Source: Sphagnum compactum (taxonomy: Eukaryota > Bryophyta > Sphagnopsida > Sphagnales). From it: 64,000 nt of DNA. The stretch spans positions 11,036,001 through 11,100,000 of the forward strand of contig OZ234497.1 in assembly GCA_965153455.1 (NCBI GenBank), written 5' to 3'. The notes under the pieces are model-generated. The model worked only from the letters and a program-made list of their open reading frames with translations, did no database searches and was not told the DNA's origin. Position numbers and translations under genes: made by a program. Below, piece by piece: positions 1-14,060 of the stretch (positions are counted from its first letter, which is position 1; each line of letters starts with the position of its first letter).

Positions 1-3000
1 GTTGATGGCTTGGCATGGCAAAGCTTTGATGATGCATTGAGCACTTTAGGTGAACAAGGGAATAGCTCTTTTGTGGATTTATGTGTGTAAGATAACTCTC
101 GCCTATATGAAAATGAAGAATCTTTTGCCCTTAATAATGTATTGATGTGAATTGCCATGTCATTACCACCTTTCTTTAAAACAATGAGCTAAAGAACACC
201 TTTGATTGCTTAGACTTTCTTTATTATTTTTGGATCTATTTGATTCTTGGCTATTCTTTTGGACAACTATTATAAACCTTTAACCCAAGTAGGGGGTTGC
301 CTCCAACAATCTTTTATATCCAATCCAAGGCAACAAGCAACAATGGGTATGTTATTTGACAAAAATAATGTCTCAATGATTACACTTGGGATGCTCAAAT
401 TTGTGTGGACCAATTTGCAAAATGATGGTTACAAATCTACGGAGATTGTTTGGGAAAAAAAAGAATTTGGGAAGCATTTTAATTGATAAATGTTCTTAGT
501 GCAAGAAATTTTATGAGGTTGTTTTGCCAAGATGTCAATGGGATGGTCAAGTCCATGTGCAAGCATCATGACACATCTTAACATCATTATAAAGATGCTC
601 TTCTTGAAACCTTGAAAGGGCTTTGGAATATTGGGTTTGATTTTGACCTTTGAGATTGTATGTCGTATTTTCCCATATACATTTTCATTCCGGCCTAGCT
701 CCAAGCTTAATGGTATCAAGCTATGTATAGTGACACTATGTGATTTGAAATGAATTCTACATTAAGGTATGGATTCCTAAAGGCTGAAATTAAGGTTTCA
801 ACATAAGCATAATTTCAAAATTATCACCATCTTCTCCCCATCTTAATGTTTGGCTTTGAGAATCAAAGCCTTTCATGACTATGTGCATCATTACTTTCTA
901 GTTAAATTCGTTGAATAAATTTGTTGTGAAAATGTTATACATGGTTGAATTTTCCAAATACAAGTTATACAATATTTATGGAGCACACAATATTTTGGAT
1001 ATTCTTGGTAACTTTTGTTTTGTTTGGGAGATATTATTTTGCGACCTTTCTACGAGCTTTCTTCCTATGTTTTTAAAGTGAAAAAAATAATTTTCTTACC
1101 ATCCTAAAACATTATCCACTCTCCCATTTTCTAATGAAACATCCTAATTATTTCTTGTTTGTTTCTATTGCAAAATTCTTTTGGGATGCTCCAAAACAAC
1201 ATTTTTCATACATAGAACAATAATATTACGTTTGAAAAGGTCTAACATGAATAACACAATTGCAAGGTTTGCCAAACAATTTTTATGAATTGTCAACGAC
1301 TATTCATGATGAACATGATGGTCAAATATATTGTCAATGATAATATAAAGTTATGAGTTATGACCACATTGATTCTTTTCATATTCTTTTGTTTTGCTAG
1401 AATTAACAATATGGTTACCTCCAAAGTGTTGTGGAGTGTCCCTTGCAATTTTTACAACATTAAAGATTATTTTATTCCAAAAGCAAAAAAATTGGCTTTG
1501 AACATGTGAGCTAAAATGTTCTTGCTACGAGTTCAGTCTTTATTTTGGATGGTTTTCAAATTCAAGTGAAAAAAAGATGCGAAAAATGTTGTGGAACTTG
1601 TTACACCTTGCCTCCAACATGCTAATTTTGTTGTTCTTATGTTAGTTACTCCAACTATTCAAATTTCATGCATAACCGAGATGAATCTTGATAGGGATAT
1701 CAAATGGACGATAAGCATGTCTTCTGTTGAATGTTTGCTCCTTCATATAATTTTGCAACAAATGGAGTAATTATGAACATTGATGTTGTCCACAATTTGT
1801 CTAAGAAGTTGACACCTCCTCTTGTTACCCTATTATTAATAGAACCTAAATTGAATAGCTATGTGGCATTTCGCAACATTAATCTTATTATGTAACAATG
1901 ACTTGGCCCATGAAATTAAGGTGTACATTATGACAAGATTAATTTAGATGGGCATTTATGTTTTTGATCAACTTGAAACATGAAGATGTTTTAATTCCTC
2001 TTATACATTGATTGTTTTCTAAATTAAAATTGAATTGCATGTGGATTTTTTGTGGAAGCTAGCACATGCAATAATAGAGCATGCCATCAAACTAGAATGG
2101 GCTACTAATCATTGCATTAATGTACTTCTAGACTTGATCAAAATCAAAGTAACTTAGATTGTGCAAGACACCATTGCCATTGTTATTAAAGTATACACAA
2201 ACATGTATGTGAATAGCCCCTTTATTGTGATTATTATGTCGTCACCTCCATTCATGTTATGACATTCGGAAAAAAAATTAATTAGCATTCTTCTGGTTGT
2301 ATTAGGTATGAGCTAATTATTGCAAGTCTCTATATGAAAGCATGGACATGCTTGATGAGCTAGAGGTTAAGGTACTCTTGGTTACCTTTTTTCAAAGCTT
2401 ATTAAAATTTGAATGTGGTAATTTGACATTGTGCTAGGGCACATACATTTTGTCAATTGATTCAAGTGTATATATATATGGATGTTTCCAACTTTTTTAT
2501 ATTATTAATCACCACATCAAGGATTCATTTCCTTTTTTCAACCTAAAAAAATGTTTAATATAATGGATAGTTCAACCACCTTTCACCATTTATTGGTATT
2601 AGGGTTGAAATGTTGCCAAGCTATGATTTCAAAAATCTACCAAAGGTTGTCTAAAATGTGTACCTTTCATGAAGGTAATAAACATAAACTACAAAATGCA
2701 AGCATCAATGAAATGGGTTTTTAGGGAATATAATAAGTATATTGACAATGTTGATGAATCCCTAGAAATTTTATTTAAGATATTTCTTAAAGATCATGAA
2801 CAAGTTTAGTTGCAAATGTTAATAGTTGCTAACAAACTTTTCCTTGAAAAACATTTGATACATGTATCTCACCATTTGTGTGTTGTTTATGAATAGATTT
2901 GGTTTTATATCCTCTTGGGCCCATCCAAGTAATGTTTTCATTGTTTTTATATGTTTTTAAATTTTAGTGATGATGACTCATTGGAATTAGTTTAGGTAAA

Positions 3001-6000
3001 ATAACTTTAGATTCCTCAAGTTGTCATACATTGGACAATTCTTAATCAGAATTTGTTAACTCATTCCCAAATGAAGAGGAATGGAAAGGTGTTTTTTCAG
3101 ATTTGTGTATTATTATTTTTTTCCAACGACATATTCACAAGAAGATATTGAATACATTTTTCACCAATTTGCATACCAATTGTCTTTAATTGAATTTGAA
3201 TTCAATTCAATTGAATCTTAATCCAATTGTTGAATTGGAATTGAATTTAGATTCAATCAAATTCAATTTCACATAGGAAGGAATTAGTGTCTTTTTATTT
3301 CAACAACCCTTATAATTTTTTTCTTGCTCCACAATGATATTTTTGTTTCCTTGTTTTTCAATGTTTTAAAAAATAATAAGGATTTATTGCATGTTATACA
3401 TTGCATCATATCATCATTACCCTTTGGCTCAAATTCATCTTTCTCAAGGTTATTTCAACATTTCATGTCATTGACATATGAACATGAAATGAATTTCTAT
3501 GTTGTGGCATGAACATATTTTTTCTCCTTCATTGTGATTTGCATTTACTTAAGGTGTTAAACAACAAATGATGTTCACCTCATTTTGTGTGCATTATGTG
3601 AAAAGAAACAATTGAAATAATTAATGGACCAAAAATAGAAAGATGTATTATTTTCCTCAATATTGTTCTTATGTTTTTAAAGTTTTGGTTAAAATTGTTT
3701 TGATATGTGTTTTGATAATTTGATTAAACGCATCACATCATTATTATATACTGCATGCTTTTTGATATCAAACCATTTATACCTTTACAAGAATGTTTTC
3801 AATGACATGAGTATGCATTTTTCAAAAGAGCAAAAAAAAACCTAAGCATTTAAAACCTACATACTTGTGAAATTATTTAACCAAATGAAGCAAAAGATAA
3901 AATCATTTGAAAATGAAATAATACAAAAATATTTGATCAAATAATGGTTGAAGAGGTATATTTGTGAATAATTTGTTATCTTTGAAGTTCACATTTGACA
4001 TTTTTTATTTCCTAAAATCAATCTCTAACAAAATTGGATAAGGATTTACAAGTGTTGACAAGGCAAATTCTACATGCAAAATGTCATTTTATCATTGTTA
4101 CATAATTACATACATTTTGTATGAATAAATAAACTAAAATATCTTTGTGTATATCTTATGAGAAAATTAATGATTATTAACCGTCTATTGAAATAATGAT
4201 ATGTTTCAATATCCAAATTTTCCTATCATAAATATATAGAAAGATTTTTGCATGAATTTTTTATTGAATAAAAAAGATCTTTTTACATATTCATGATCGA
4301 TTAAGTTTGCATCAATTAAGTCATCAATAGTGATCCTTTCATTAGTTTCTTTTGAAAATTCATTAATTAAAAATTCAATTTGAATATCATTAATTATATG
4401 GATAGATGACCAACATTATTTTCATTACAAATGTCATTGTTTGATGATAAATCCTAAATAAACTTAGAATATAAAAATTAACGATATCTTATTATATGAA
4501 TTTAGGATATCTTTGGAACTAATACATTTAAAAGTATTATTGACATTACAAAATAAGATAGAAGATTAAAATGTTGCTATGAAACAAACATGATTTCATG
4601 AGAAAATGGTTTGTATGTGTTTTAAAATTCATTTGATGATCATTGTCCTTTTTGCAAATACGACCTTCTCAAAAAAAAACAATTCATCTTGTTTATTACA
4701 TAATTTATTGTAAATGGATGTGACTTTTCTATTTTAATTTTAATATTAATTTAATACCTTGGAATGTTTGACACTAATTACATTATTTGCAAAAAAATTA
4801 CAAATTACAAAATTATTTTTTCAAAGAAAAAAAATTGTGAAGGAAATTTCATAGTTTTGGGAATATTCACAAAAACATTCGACATGAAAATTTCAAAATT
4901 CATTGATTATTCTACAAACATGTGTTTAATTCATTTATATTATAGTAATCCAAAGCACTTAAATAATCTTGAAAATATTATGAAGCTTTAAATCATGTGC
5001 GTTTTTTATATCCCATGAATATGTGTTGGAGGCTATAATTTCCTCTTGATGTGTGTTATTAATTGAATTAAATGCATGGGAGGATGAATGACTTGTTGGC
5101 ATACAAGCTTTACAAGAAGGTAACAAAACAAAGAAATTGAAGGAAATGAAAGAAGATGTTAAAAAGTGATCTAATTTGTGCACAAATCATCAATACTTGC
5201 AAATTGGGTGCAAATTGAAATGGGCAAAATTTGAAAAACCATAATGTTGATTTTTTCAATTTTTTACATCATAAACATTTTCCATTTTCTTATGTGGTTT
5301 TGAAACATGTTCAAAATCTAATTCTTGATTTCAAATTCTACATTACTCAAAGATTTAATATTTTTGGTTAAATCAATTGCATGTTAATTATAAATCACAT
5401 GTTTCTCAACCTACTATCATTATGTATCACATCAAGGTTTTGAAAACTTTGAGTTTGTTTTTTGCATGTTGTTATTTAAAAGTGCATGATTCACATTCAA
5501 GTGCATTTTTGTTTCATCCTTTCATTCAACAATTACATTTTAAAGTTTTGGGTTGCACTAAACCTTATTAAATAATACATTTTTTGTTTGAAAAATGAAT
5601 ATTAAAATCTGATTCAAGTTTTCAACCTATACATCATGATTGCAAATTGTCTTAGATGTTTTTAATTTCAACATGTTGTTTAAGATGAAAGGAATAACAT
5701 GTCTTAATGTATTTCAAACTAGTAAACCGCATTCTACATCCATAAAAACATTTAATGGATTTTATACTAATTAATTTTCATAATGTTCATAATTCCAACA
5801 AGTGGTAACAATAAATTTAACATGTTGGTAGATTTTGGTTTATATTGAAAATCAAATTTACAAATAAATCAATATGAAATTTCATTATAAATATAATTTT
5901 AAAACTCATTTATCAAGATTTTTAAATAACTAAATTTTGGTATATTTAATTTAATAATAAATTAAATAACAATAATAATAAATTTACATTATTCATTTTT

Positions 6001-9000
6001 ATTAATTAAGTCATATATGAGAACATAAAAACATTAAATTTCAACTTTTTGTAATATTTTAATGGACACTTTTTAATAAAAATTAAATGTATATTCAAAT
6101 CAACATTGAAAATGATATATCCATCAAAACATTTGATCAAAGTTGACAAGTTTACATTATTTTTATCAATGTCATGTTTATGAAATTAGTTAAATTTAAT
6201 AAACTTATTCTAAACATCAAATTCATTAATATTTGAATTCTGCATTGCTACGCACTACCGGTGATGATCAATTAATTTATTTTATTTCTAATGTTTTCAT
6301 ATGGCTTTCAATAATTCATCTTTATTTATGTCAATGTCAAATTTCATTTAAATTAATATACATTTCATGGACATGAAAAAACTTTTTTTTTTCCATAAGG
6401 AAAAATAGTGAGGTAGTTATAAAATGGAGGCTGTTATTAGAAAATGTGGAAGATAGTTAATAAGAAAGGTAATAGGAAAAATAATTAGTTAAGTTTGAAA
6501 ATGAGGCAATTATTTTAAAAATTGTCTTTGGAGTGGTGCATGGACAATCATACAAAGGATTCCAAAAATTTCCCCATATATTAATTCTAATTACTTGTCA
6601 TTGGAATTTAGTGGGAAGTGGCATTTGACAATTTTTTAATATCACCTCCACACAAGACTTGGTGGCTAGACATTTACTTTTGTCCTTTTTAACCATAATT
6701 TCATTAAAATGGATAAACATTTTTGTCCCCTTCTAATTTTTTTCTCTTTTCACATCAATTGAATATATTGGCCCTTTCAACTTTGATTGCATTTAAAATT
6801 AATGAAGATTTGATCCATCATTTCAAAGTTTTATGAATTTTTGAACCATTTTGCTTATTGTTAGGCCAAGTTTTTGAAAGGTCCTAAGATAAGATTTCAA
6901 CTTAACAAACATTTTCAAAGTTAAACATCCTTATAATTAGTCAGAATTCTAATCAGTGCAATGTTTTGGTGTGAGAATAACCTATGTTTTGTCAACAAAA
7001 AAAAACACACCTAAACAACAACACAAATGATAAAAAATGGAGAAAAACAAAAAGATAGGAATGTTGACAAGGAACGACAAAATGACAACAAGAAATAATA
7101 GGGGCGTTGAAAAAACACATTGGAAACACCAAAGGTGCTAAGTTGAACATGATTTTTTTTTTCAAGCAAAACCTTGAAGATTGAAAGCATTAGATATAAT
7201 GTTGAAGAACATTGAAAATTACATAGGGGATGTTGTGTGTGGGCTTTAGGGTTTTATATTTATGTTTTTAAACCAAGGATCATTGGGAAAGCATAGAGAG
7301 GACATTGGAGGATGTTAGAAAAGCCCCCAAAATTTTATTTTTAAGGTAATGAGAAATATCAAAAAAGGCAACATCGGTGTTAATAATATTAGTGTTTTAG
7401 TAGGTGAAAATGAAATCAAATACTTTTAAATTAATGAAATTAAAAATAATTTCATGGGTAATCTATATGATCATGGATTACCAATTTTTGGTGAGGAATT
7501 TTCTCGTAAATAATTCATTTAAATAAGTTTAAATCAATTAATATTTTGACCTTGAATCAATTGAACATCACCAGTAACATGAAACAATGTGAAGCCCAAG
7601 TGATTTGAAAATGATAATTTTTTAAAATAATAACTAATATAATTATAATGTAACAACTTTTTGGATCACAACACTTAAAACAATTTGAATGTTAGCTTGT
7701 TAATAATGATTTTTAAAAAACTACCCATGATAATCAATCATGTTCTACCATATCATTTTAATTAACCAACAAATAATTTTAAAATATTTATTTCTAAATA
7801 ATCAAGTGGATGAGTGTTGGTAATTTTATTGTGAACCTATATTTGATCCTAGTTTGTGAGATTGAATGCATATTGTGTACTAGGGTCTATTATCCATTGA
7901 CTCTAAGGCTTGACCTCATTTCAAATTATAGTAGTATATTTTAATATGTCCATTTCCATTTTTTGCCTCCTCATAATTTGTCACAATTCCTAAAGGAATG
8001 AATCACATTTTTTAAGTTCACACAATTGGAACTTGAAAGTTGCATGTTTTCTTTATGATTTTTTAATGCATTGGCCTTCAATTTTCATAAGATTTGTCAA
8101 GAATAAATCCATGAGTTGCATTAGCCTACTTGAGGAAACAACGCATTATATATGAAAGGAAGGGAAAGGTTCCCAAGTGTGAATTTCCATTTTGAAACTT
8201 GGTCATGTAATAACAAAGCTTTAATGATAAGATGTTAGATAGTTTTCTCATGATATTGTCTAAATTTCAAGCAATGAACTTGGTGACATCTTGATAAAGA
8301 AACACATGACCCAATATGTTAATATTAAAATGGTTTCAACCTATAGTCTATGTCATGCGACCTATAATCATCTATCTTTCTTCTCTTGGAACCACCTCAA
8401 TCCAAACCAAAGACTCTTTAAAGAACATGACTTCATAAAGGTAGCAATACCATATTGGCAAATTTGTTCTTTAATCTTTCAACATGGCATCTTTGTTTCA
8501 ATTTCCTTTCTTTTTACTTCTTTGTTAGATCTAATTCAGCTCACCAAATTCATGTTGTTCATAAGTAGGCAACTTCAATGCCTATTAAATGTCACCCACA
8601 AAACAAAACAATCAACCCTCCGTGAAACTACACACATAGGTAAGTCACGTGATAGGTTAATAACTTTGAATTCCAAATTCTAAGGAAAAACATGTAACTT
8701 TGTTCTATGAATATAAAAATTTGATCCTTAACTTTTGGAACAATTGTGTTGAATATAAAATAAATTATCATCACTAGTAGTGTGAGGCATTGTGGAGCCC
8801 AAGTGGGTAAACAAACATTCCTAAATGCATAACTATGCAACATTTTAGAATGTGGATGAATGAATAAGCCCATTCATCCTAGTTCGCCAAGGCAACATTC
8901 AAACCAATTCAATGCACCTATGCCATTGCTATATGCCTATGACAACATGTAAATGCCAATCTACTATAATAGTACCGGAACAATTTCGACAATTAATTAA

Positions 9001-9300
9001 TTCAATTTTAACTTCAGCACTTGGTTTTTTAATTCTGAAATTTTCGGCAAGTAATGGATATATAAAATAATAAACAGACTATCTTCAAGGTTGTGGAACA
9101 ATGTAGTGTGTCCAAACAATTCGAGTCTTAAGTCTTAGTACTTGAAGGTCTGCAATTCAAACCTTGATAGTTGAACTTTTGATTTTATTAAAATTTTGAC
9201 AACAATGTTAAATAAAATTTCAAAATTTCGGCAAAACAAAAAGTAATTTAATTTATGCCAAACATGTTTTAAAAGTTCGATATATTAAAAAAAAAACTCC
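1..9300. other. AT-rich repeat desert, no recognisable gene
   Basis: This stretch is very AT-rich and has only short, randomly distributed open frames. No open frame carries a domain I recognise. A few frames between about 250 and 720 look like eroded coding sequence, but I cannot assign a family. Low-complexity blocks occur, for example the interleaved TTGAAT/ATTCAA words near 3185-3275. I see no tRNA, rRNA or promoter signal I can defend. The likeliest content is old, decayed transposon sequence. Confidence 0.6.
3185..3275. repeat. TTGAAT/ATTCAA low-complexity block
   Basis: About 90 bases are built almost entirely from alternating TTGAAT and ATTCAA words. The block is therefore nearly self-complementary and could fold back. 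No coding potential is visible. Confidence 0.55.
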
Positions 9301-9488
9301 TCAAAATAGATAAAAGCTCCCGTTCTAGCACTCTTATTTGGTCACATAGGTTTTCTTTTCACACCTAGACACAGGATTATTATTCCTCCACATACCATGT
9401 AGGTATATTTGTGCAAGTCGTCTCTTCCGTTCATGAGTGTGTCTTCGGAGTGGGGGAGGTCCTTTCAAGTACAAAGAGAAACAAGGGG

Positions 9489-9710
9489 TGTGTCACACAC
9501 ACTACGGCCTTGCCCATTCGCATTAAAAAAGTATCTAAAGGCAAACGAAGAATCATATAGAAAACTCAAATATTTCACACAAGCCAAAATTATCATCTTT
9601 CAAAAATCCTCATACAAAAATAGATTTATTATTATAACCTAGGGGCTTATAAAAATCCCTTAAGCTACTATACTCTATAAATGAATCTAAACACAATCTA
9701 TATCCTTATA
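9489..9710 (+). repeat. Dispersed repeat family B, copy 1
   Basis: The sequence recurs in the same orientation at 61,925-62,215. Shared blocks include the words AAACTCAAATATTTCA, CATCTTTCAAAAATCCTCAT and AAAAATCCCTTAAGCTAC, in the same order, with indels between them. The right-hand copy has an extra insertion of roughly 80 bases. No coding frame is conserved between the two, so this looks like a non-coding transposon part such as an LTR or internal spacer. The family name is unknown. Confidence 0.75.
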
Positions 9711-10344
9711 GCCAAAAAAACCCTTGTAGCCATAAAAAAAAACCCTTGTAGCCCTAGTAGAACTACTTACTAACTTATGCACACATGAAAACCCACATGA
9801 AAGATTCAAGGGTTGTCATGTTTAGACATGGAAAATATCTCATTCTAAAAAAATAAATCCCAATGATACCCAAGGATGCTCTGAATGTGTTCCCCAAGTT
9901 CCCATGTGTTCCCCAATCTATTTCCAATCCGTGTTTATTCTAGGAATTCTTTTATGTAGCCAAAGTGAGGATCATACACAGGAAAGATGCCAAAAAAAAG
10001 AAGAAAAAAAGTGGCAATCATCCCTAGGAAGATTTTGTTCCCAAATCTGGCAATAAACTAGATATGATTTCTACTATTTTTTTTAAAAAAATTTCTCACT
10101 TATGGTGATTGAAATTTTTTGGAATTTTTTATTTAGAATTTTGTTTCTTGGTGGAATTTAGTTTTAATTTTTAAAACAATGTTGTTCCACCTAGCACCCA
10201 CACTTTATTCCATATCTTTTACCCAAAAGTCTACCCTTGTTTATAGAAAATTGTATAACAAGGGGTTACATAATCTTCTATATTTGGGAGTGTTCATCAT
10301 GAAATGTTTTTGTGTTTATGGGCCAATCAAAGAGACCCATCACA

Positions 10345-10392
10345 AAGAAAAAAGATTTTTGTTTTTTTTGTTTTTTTTGTTTTTTTTGGGGC
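10345..10392 (+). repeat. (GT8)-type low-complexity tract
   Basis: Three near-identical units of G followed by seven or eight T occur in tandem and end in GGGG. It is a simple-sequence tract with no coding value. Confidence 0.6.
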
Positions 10393-11592
10393 AAGCAGAC
10401 CCCATAACTAATTAATAAAACTAATAATAGGTACCCATACTCAAAGAGTAGTGGTGCAATTATTTGTAAACAACTTCCGAGAATTTTTTCTAGTACCTAT
10501 TTCCTTTTAGTTGTTTAATTTTAAATTAAAAAAATTACGGTATTTCAAGTGGGTTATTTATTTATTTATTTAGTTTTTATATTGTCAAAGGGTGCTAGTT
10601 ACACAACTGTAATGCATTCCAAGAGGAGTAATATTTAGGGTTAAGTTTGAGATCTACATGCGTCAAAGAATCATTTTTAGGGGTATTAAATAATTTCCTA
10701 ACTTATTTTTTATTATCTTATTAATACCTAATTATATATATAAGTCATCCTATATTAATTATAATATAGTATTTCAATTTATTACATATTTTATATTATA
10801 ATTAAATCAATTATTTGAATAAAATATAACCTATTTTAAAACTAATAACTTATAATTTTTACCTAACAACCAATATAATGCACCTTATATTTTTACTCAG
10901 ATATATTTTTACTATTTTTTGCAATTTCCCATTGCATTGGCTTGATCATTACCCGAGAAGTAAGCATTAGCAGCAGGGCATTACACCCCAGAATGGCCTA
11001 AAAAAGAAGAGGGATTGCTTCTTTTGGGAAAATGCAACTTTACTTATTTCATGGAGCAAGAAGAAACCTCAAAAGGTTATATAACTTATAACATGTTTTT
11101 TGAAGCTTACACTTCCATATGGCCAAAAACAAGCTAAAAACACATAATGTACAAAAATGGTTAAAGATTCATTGTGTAGACCTCAACCTTGTAGCCTAAT
11201 TTTATATGTGGGTCCCTTCTTACATAGCTGGCCCTGGGCCCTCACTCTACTTGGGCAAAGCCCAAAGAAAGGGCTACAAACTTCACATGTTGTAACTATC
11301 TATTTCTGTAAGGAGTGGGGGAATTTTTGGTTTTTAGCCACAATGGTGATCATCCCTAGGAAGATTTTGTCCAAATATGGCTATATAAATCATAAATAAC
11401 ATGAAAATATTTAATCATCCTTCCATGTTTTTGGCTACGTAATGAAAATCAAATATATGAGTTTGACAATTTTTTCCTTTCTTTTGCCCCTCATTTTTGG
11501 TGACTAAAAAACCTCCAAAATCACTTCTTTTTTTAAATTTTCAAAAAAATAAAATTGAATGGATTTAGGGTTAATTATGTTTTGTACATGTT

Positions 11593-11990
11593 CCAAAACC
11601 TGATTTTTTGAATTTTATTTGAATTTTCAGCTGCAGAAATCACTTAAAAATCAATATCTCCCACACTCTGAATCCAAATCTTACCAAATAAATTCCATTA
11701 AATCCTGCTCATCCAAATGTCTCCAACCACACCAAAAGTCACATTCCGATTCCTCTCAAATTTTCAGCTACAATTTAATTTAATTTAATGTTCAGTGAAG
11801 AAATCATTCAACATTCAAAAACTTTTGCATCCGCAAGTCCAAACGCCATGGAACCAAGCCCATGCACCCCTCTCCTCATCGAGAGCTCTCCAAAGACACC
11901 AAGAACACGATCTGAAGCATCCCGGTTCGGTGGGTCTCATAACTACAAATTCAAAAGAGAACAAAACAAAACTACCTTCCTCATAGATGG
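11593..11990 (+). repeat. Dispersed repeat family A, copy 1
   Basis: About 400 bases recur in the same orientation at 58,369-58,750 with high similarity by eye. Shared landmarks in order are a CCAAAACCTG start, CAGAAATCACTTAAAAA, CTGAATCCAAATCTTACC, and a GC-richer block containing ACACGATCTGAAGCATCCCG. The right copy lacks a short piece near the end, around 11,950. It looks like part of an LTR or other transposon end. Short open frames inside it are not conserved as protein. Confidence 0.85.
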
Positions 11991-12384
11991 ATGTTTCATT
12001 GCACATAAAAATGTTTGACACAAATATGATGGTGAAACACCCCTTAACCTTGCCAATTGTTATTGATTGTACTTGCCCTATGGAAATTCCCCATTATGAA
12101 CTTGTGATAAGAGCTTCACAATTTTGCCATATGCATTCCCTTCCCCATTCCTCCTAACTAACTAGGTCCAAGAAATGGGAATCTTTTCACACCTTGAGAC
12201 ATAAATGCTTCATTGGTAGGACAACCATGGCCACTCATTTGCACCTAACAAACAAGAATATGGATGGAATGCAAGTTGACCCAACTTGTAGTTGAGGCTC
12301 ATCACAAATTGGACTATTATTATAAAAAAATTTAGTTGCCTATTTTGAGATGAATTCTCACAAGACCAACAACACTTATGATTT

Positions 12385-12600
12385 TCTTTTAGCCTTCCAA
12401 TTGCTCTCTCTCCTTTTGAATGTGGGGAACACATCCCGACCCCCCTCTTTCCCTTTTTTTCCTCCTCCAATCACCCTCTCCTTTGAAGTGGGTGGATAAC
12501 TCTTTTTTCTTCTCCAATAATCCCCCTTTCCTTTGGATTGGGGAGAAGATCTCTTCGTTTCTCCTCCAATGGTCCTTGGCCTTTGCAATTGGTACACAAT
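12385..12600 (+). repeat. Degenerate pyrimidine-rich tandem repeat
   Basis: About four imperfect units of roughly 50 bases each contain a CTCCAAT word, a run of C/T, then CCTTTG and a G-rich word such as GTGGGT or TTGGGG. The opposing open frames over this block arise from the repeat rather than from a gene. Confidence 0.6.
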
Positions 12601-13839
12601 TTTATTAGTGGAAGTAGGCCTGAGGGCTCAAAACGCAATCTGAAATTTCAGAGCGCCATGTGGCATATTTCAAGCACCTTCACCATAAATTTTCCAAAGA
12701 GTTCTAAAACAAAATTTTGTTTTGTTCCTTCTTGGCTATGACCATGCATTGCACATCCAATTTACTTGGTAAAAATAAATTAAAAAATGACCCAACAATT
12801 GAAAAGGGAAAAATATGAATACCCTTCATAAAATTGGGCGTTAGGCCTACCTCCACTCGAGGTCCCAGAAGGGACCAACTAGTTTTCCCCACTTCAACCA
12901 GGCTCCCTTTCCTTTCGGAGTTAGCAAGTGGGTAAGTTGTGTTGCAAGGGGGCAAAAGTAGATCTATAAATAGATTTGTAAAGGGATATGATAGGTTGGT
13001 TCATATGTTTGAAGGCCTAATACATCCCAAGAGACAAAAACATTTTTCATTTGTAACACAAGCCAAAAAGTAGTAATAAAATTGGCAAAAATTTGAAAAC
13101 AAATTCATAAGAAGTAAACACCATTGTTTTAATAATTTCCAATTAATGTGGGTTGTGGAAGAGTGTGTCAATGGACCTTATAACAATTTTTACAAAATTC
13201 TAAACCATACAATGCGAGTTTAAGCCAAAAATAAAGCACAAATCTTTAATCATTCTTTTGTATAAAAACCAATGAATATAGTAAAAAATGGCAATTTGTA
13301 CTTTTTTTTTCTCTTTTTGGCAATTGAAAACGTCCAAAACCACTTTTTCAATTCTCATTTTTCATTTCACTTTTTGGCAAAATTTTGCAAGTAAATACAA
13401 CACTAATGGATGGGAGCATCATCAATAACTAGTTGATGGAAATGTTTATTGCATAATTGAATGATCATTATTTGACATTTGGAACATGCCTAGGTAACTA
13501 TTGATGTCCATGTTAATTAGTTAATGTGGTCAAGCAAACAAAAGTGAAAGCATATATGGACATCACATTTATTTTGGAATGGGAGTTTCATTGATTAAAC
13601 ATAACCTTGTTTTGTAGTGTATTTTACATGAAATTAAAATACAACAACAACAGTTCCAACAACAAGAATATGATGTAAGAGAGACTTTCTACATGCTTAA
13701 ATAAAGAATCAAACTTATTTTTAGGTCATGATTTTGAAATTCAAAGTAGCACTTTATACAAGCTAAATTTTTGAATGTTCAAATTATGTCACAATTTGTT
13801 GGTCGGTAGATATTGGGATTCAATTGAGTGATATTGTTT

Positions 13840-14060
13840 TTTCAATTTTGTGATGTTGTTCAAGTGACAATCATCCATAAGTGTGTTTAGCCAATTTTGG
13901 AGATATTCAAAATATGAAAGTAGAATCTTAAGCCCCCTTTCATATTGTAATCAAATGTGCTGAAATTTGACAATTTTGTAATAAAATTTTCGTTTTTTGG
14001 TGATTTCTTTTCAAAAAAAGGAGAATTTGTGACAAAATCTTCCTTTTCCAAAAAAGAAAA
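13840..14060 (+). repeat. Dispersed repeat family C, copy 1
   Basis: This block matches 38,905-39,110 in the same orientation. Shared words include TTTGGAGATATTCAAAATA, CCTTTCATATTGTA and TTTCGTTTTTTGG, in the same order and with similar spacing. The copies are clearly diverged, so the family is old. Function unknown; probably part of a non-autonomous transposon or an LTR. Confidence 0.7.
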
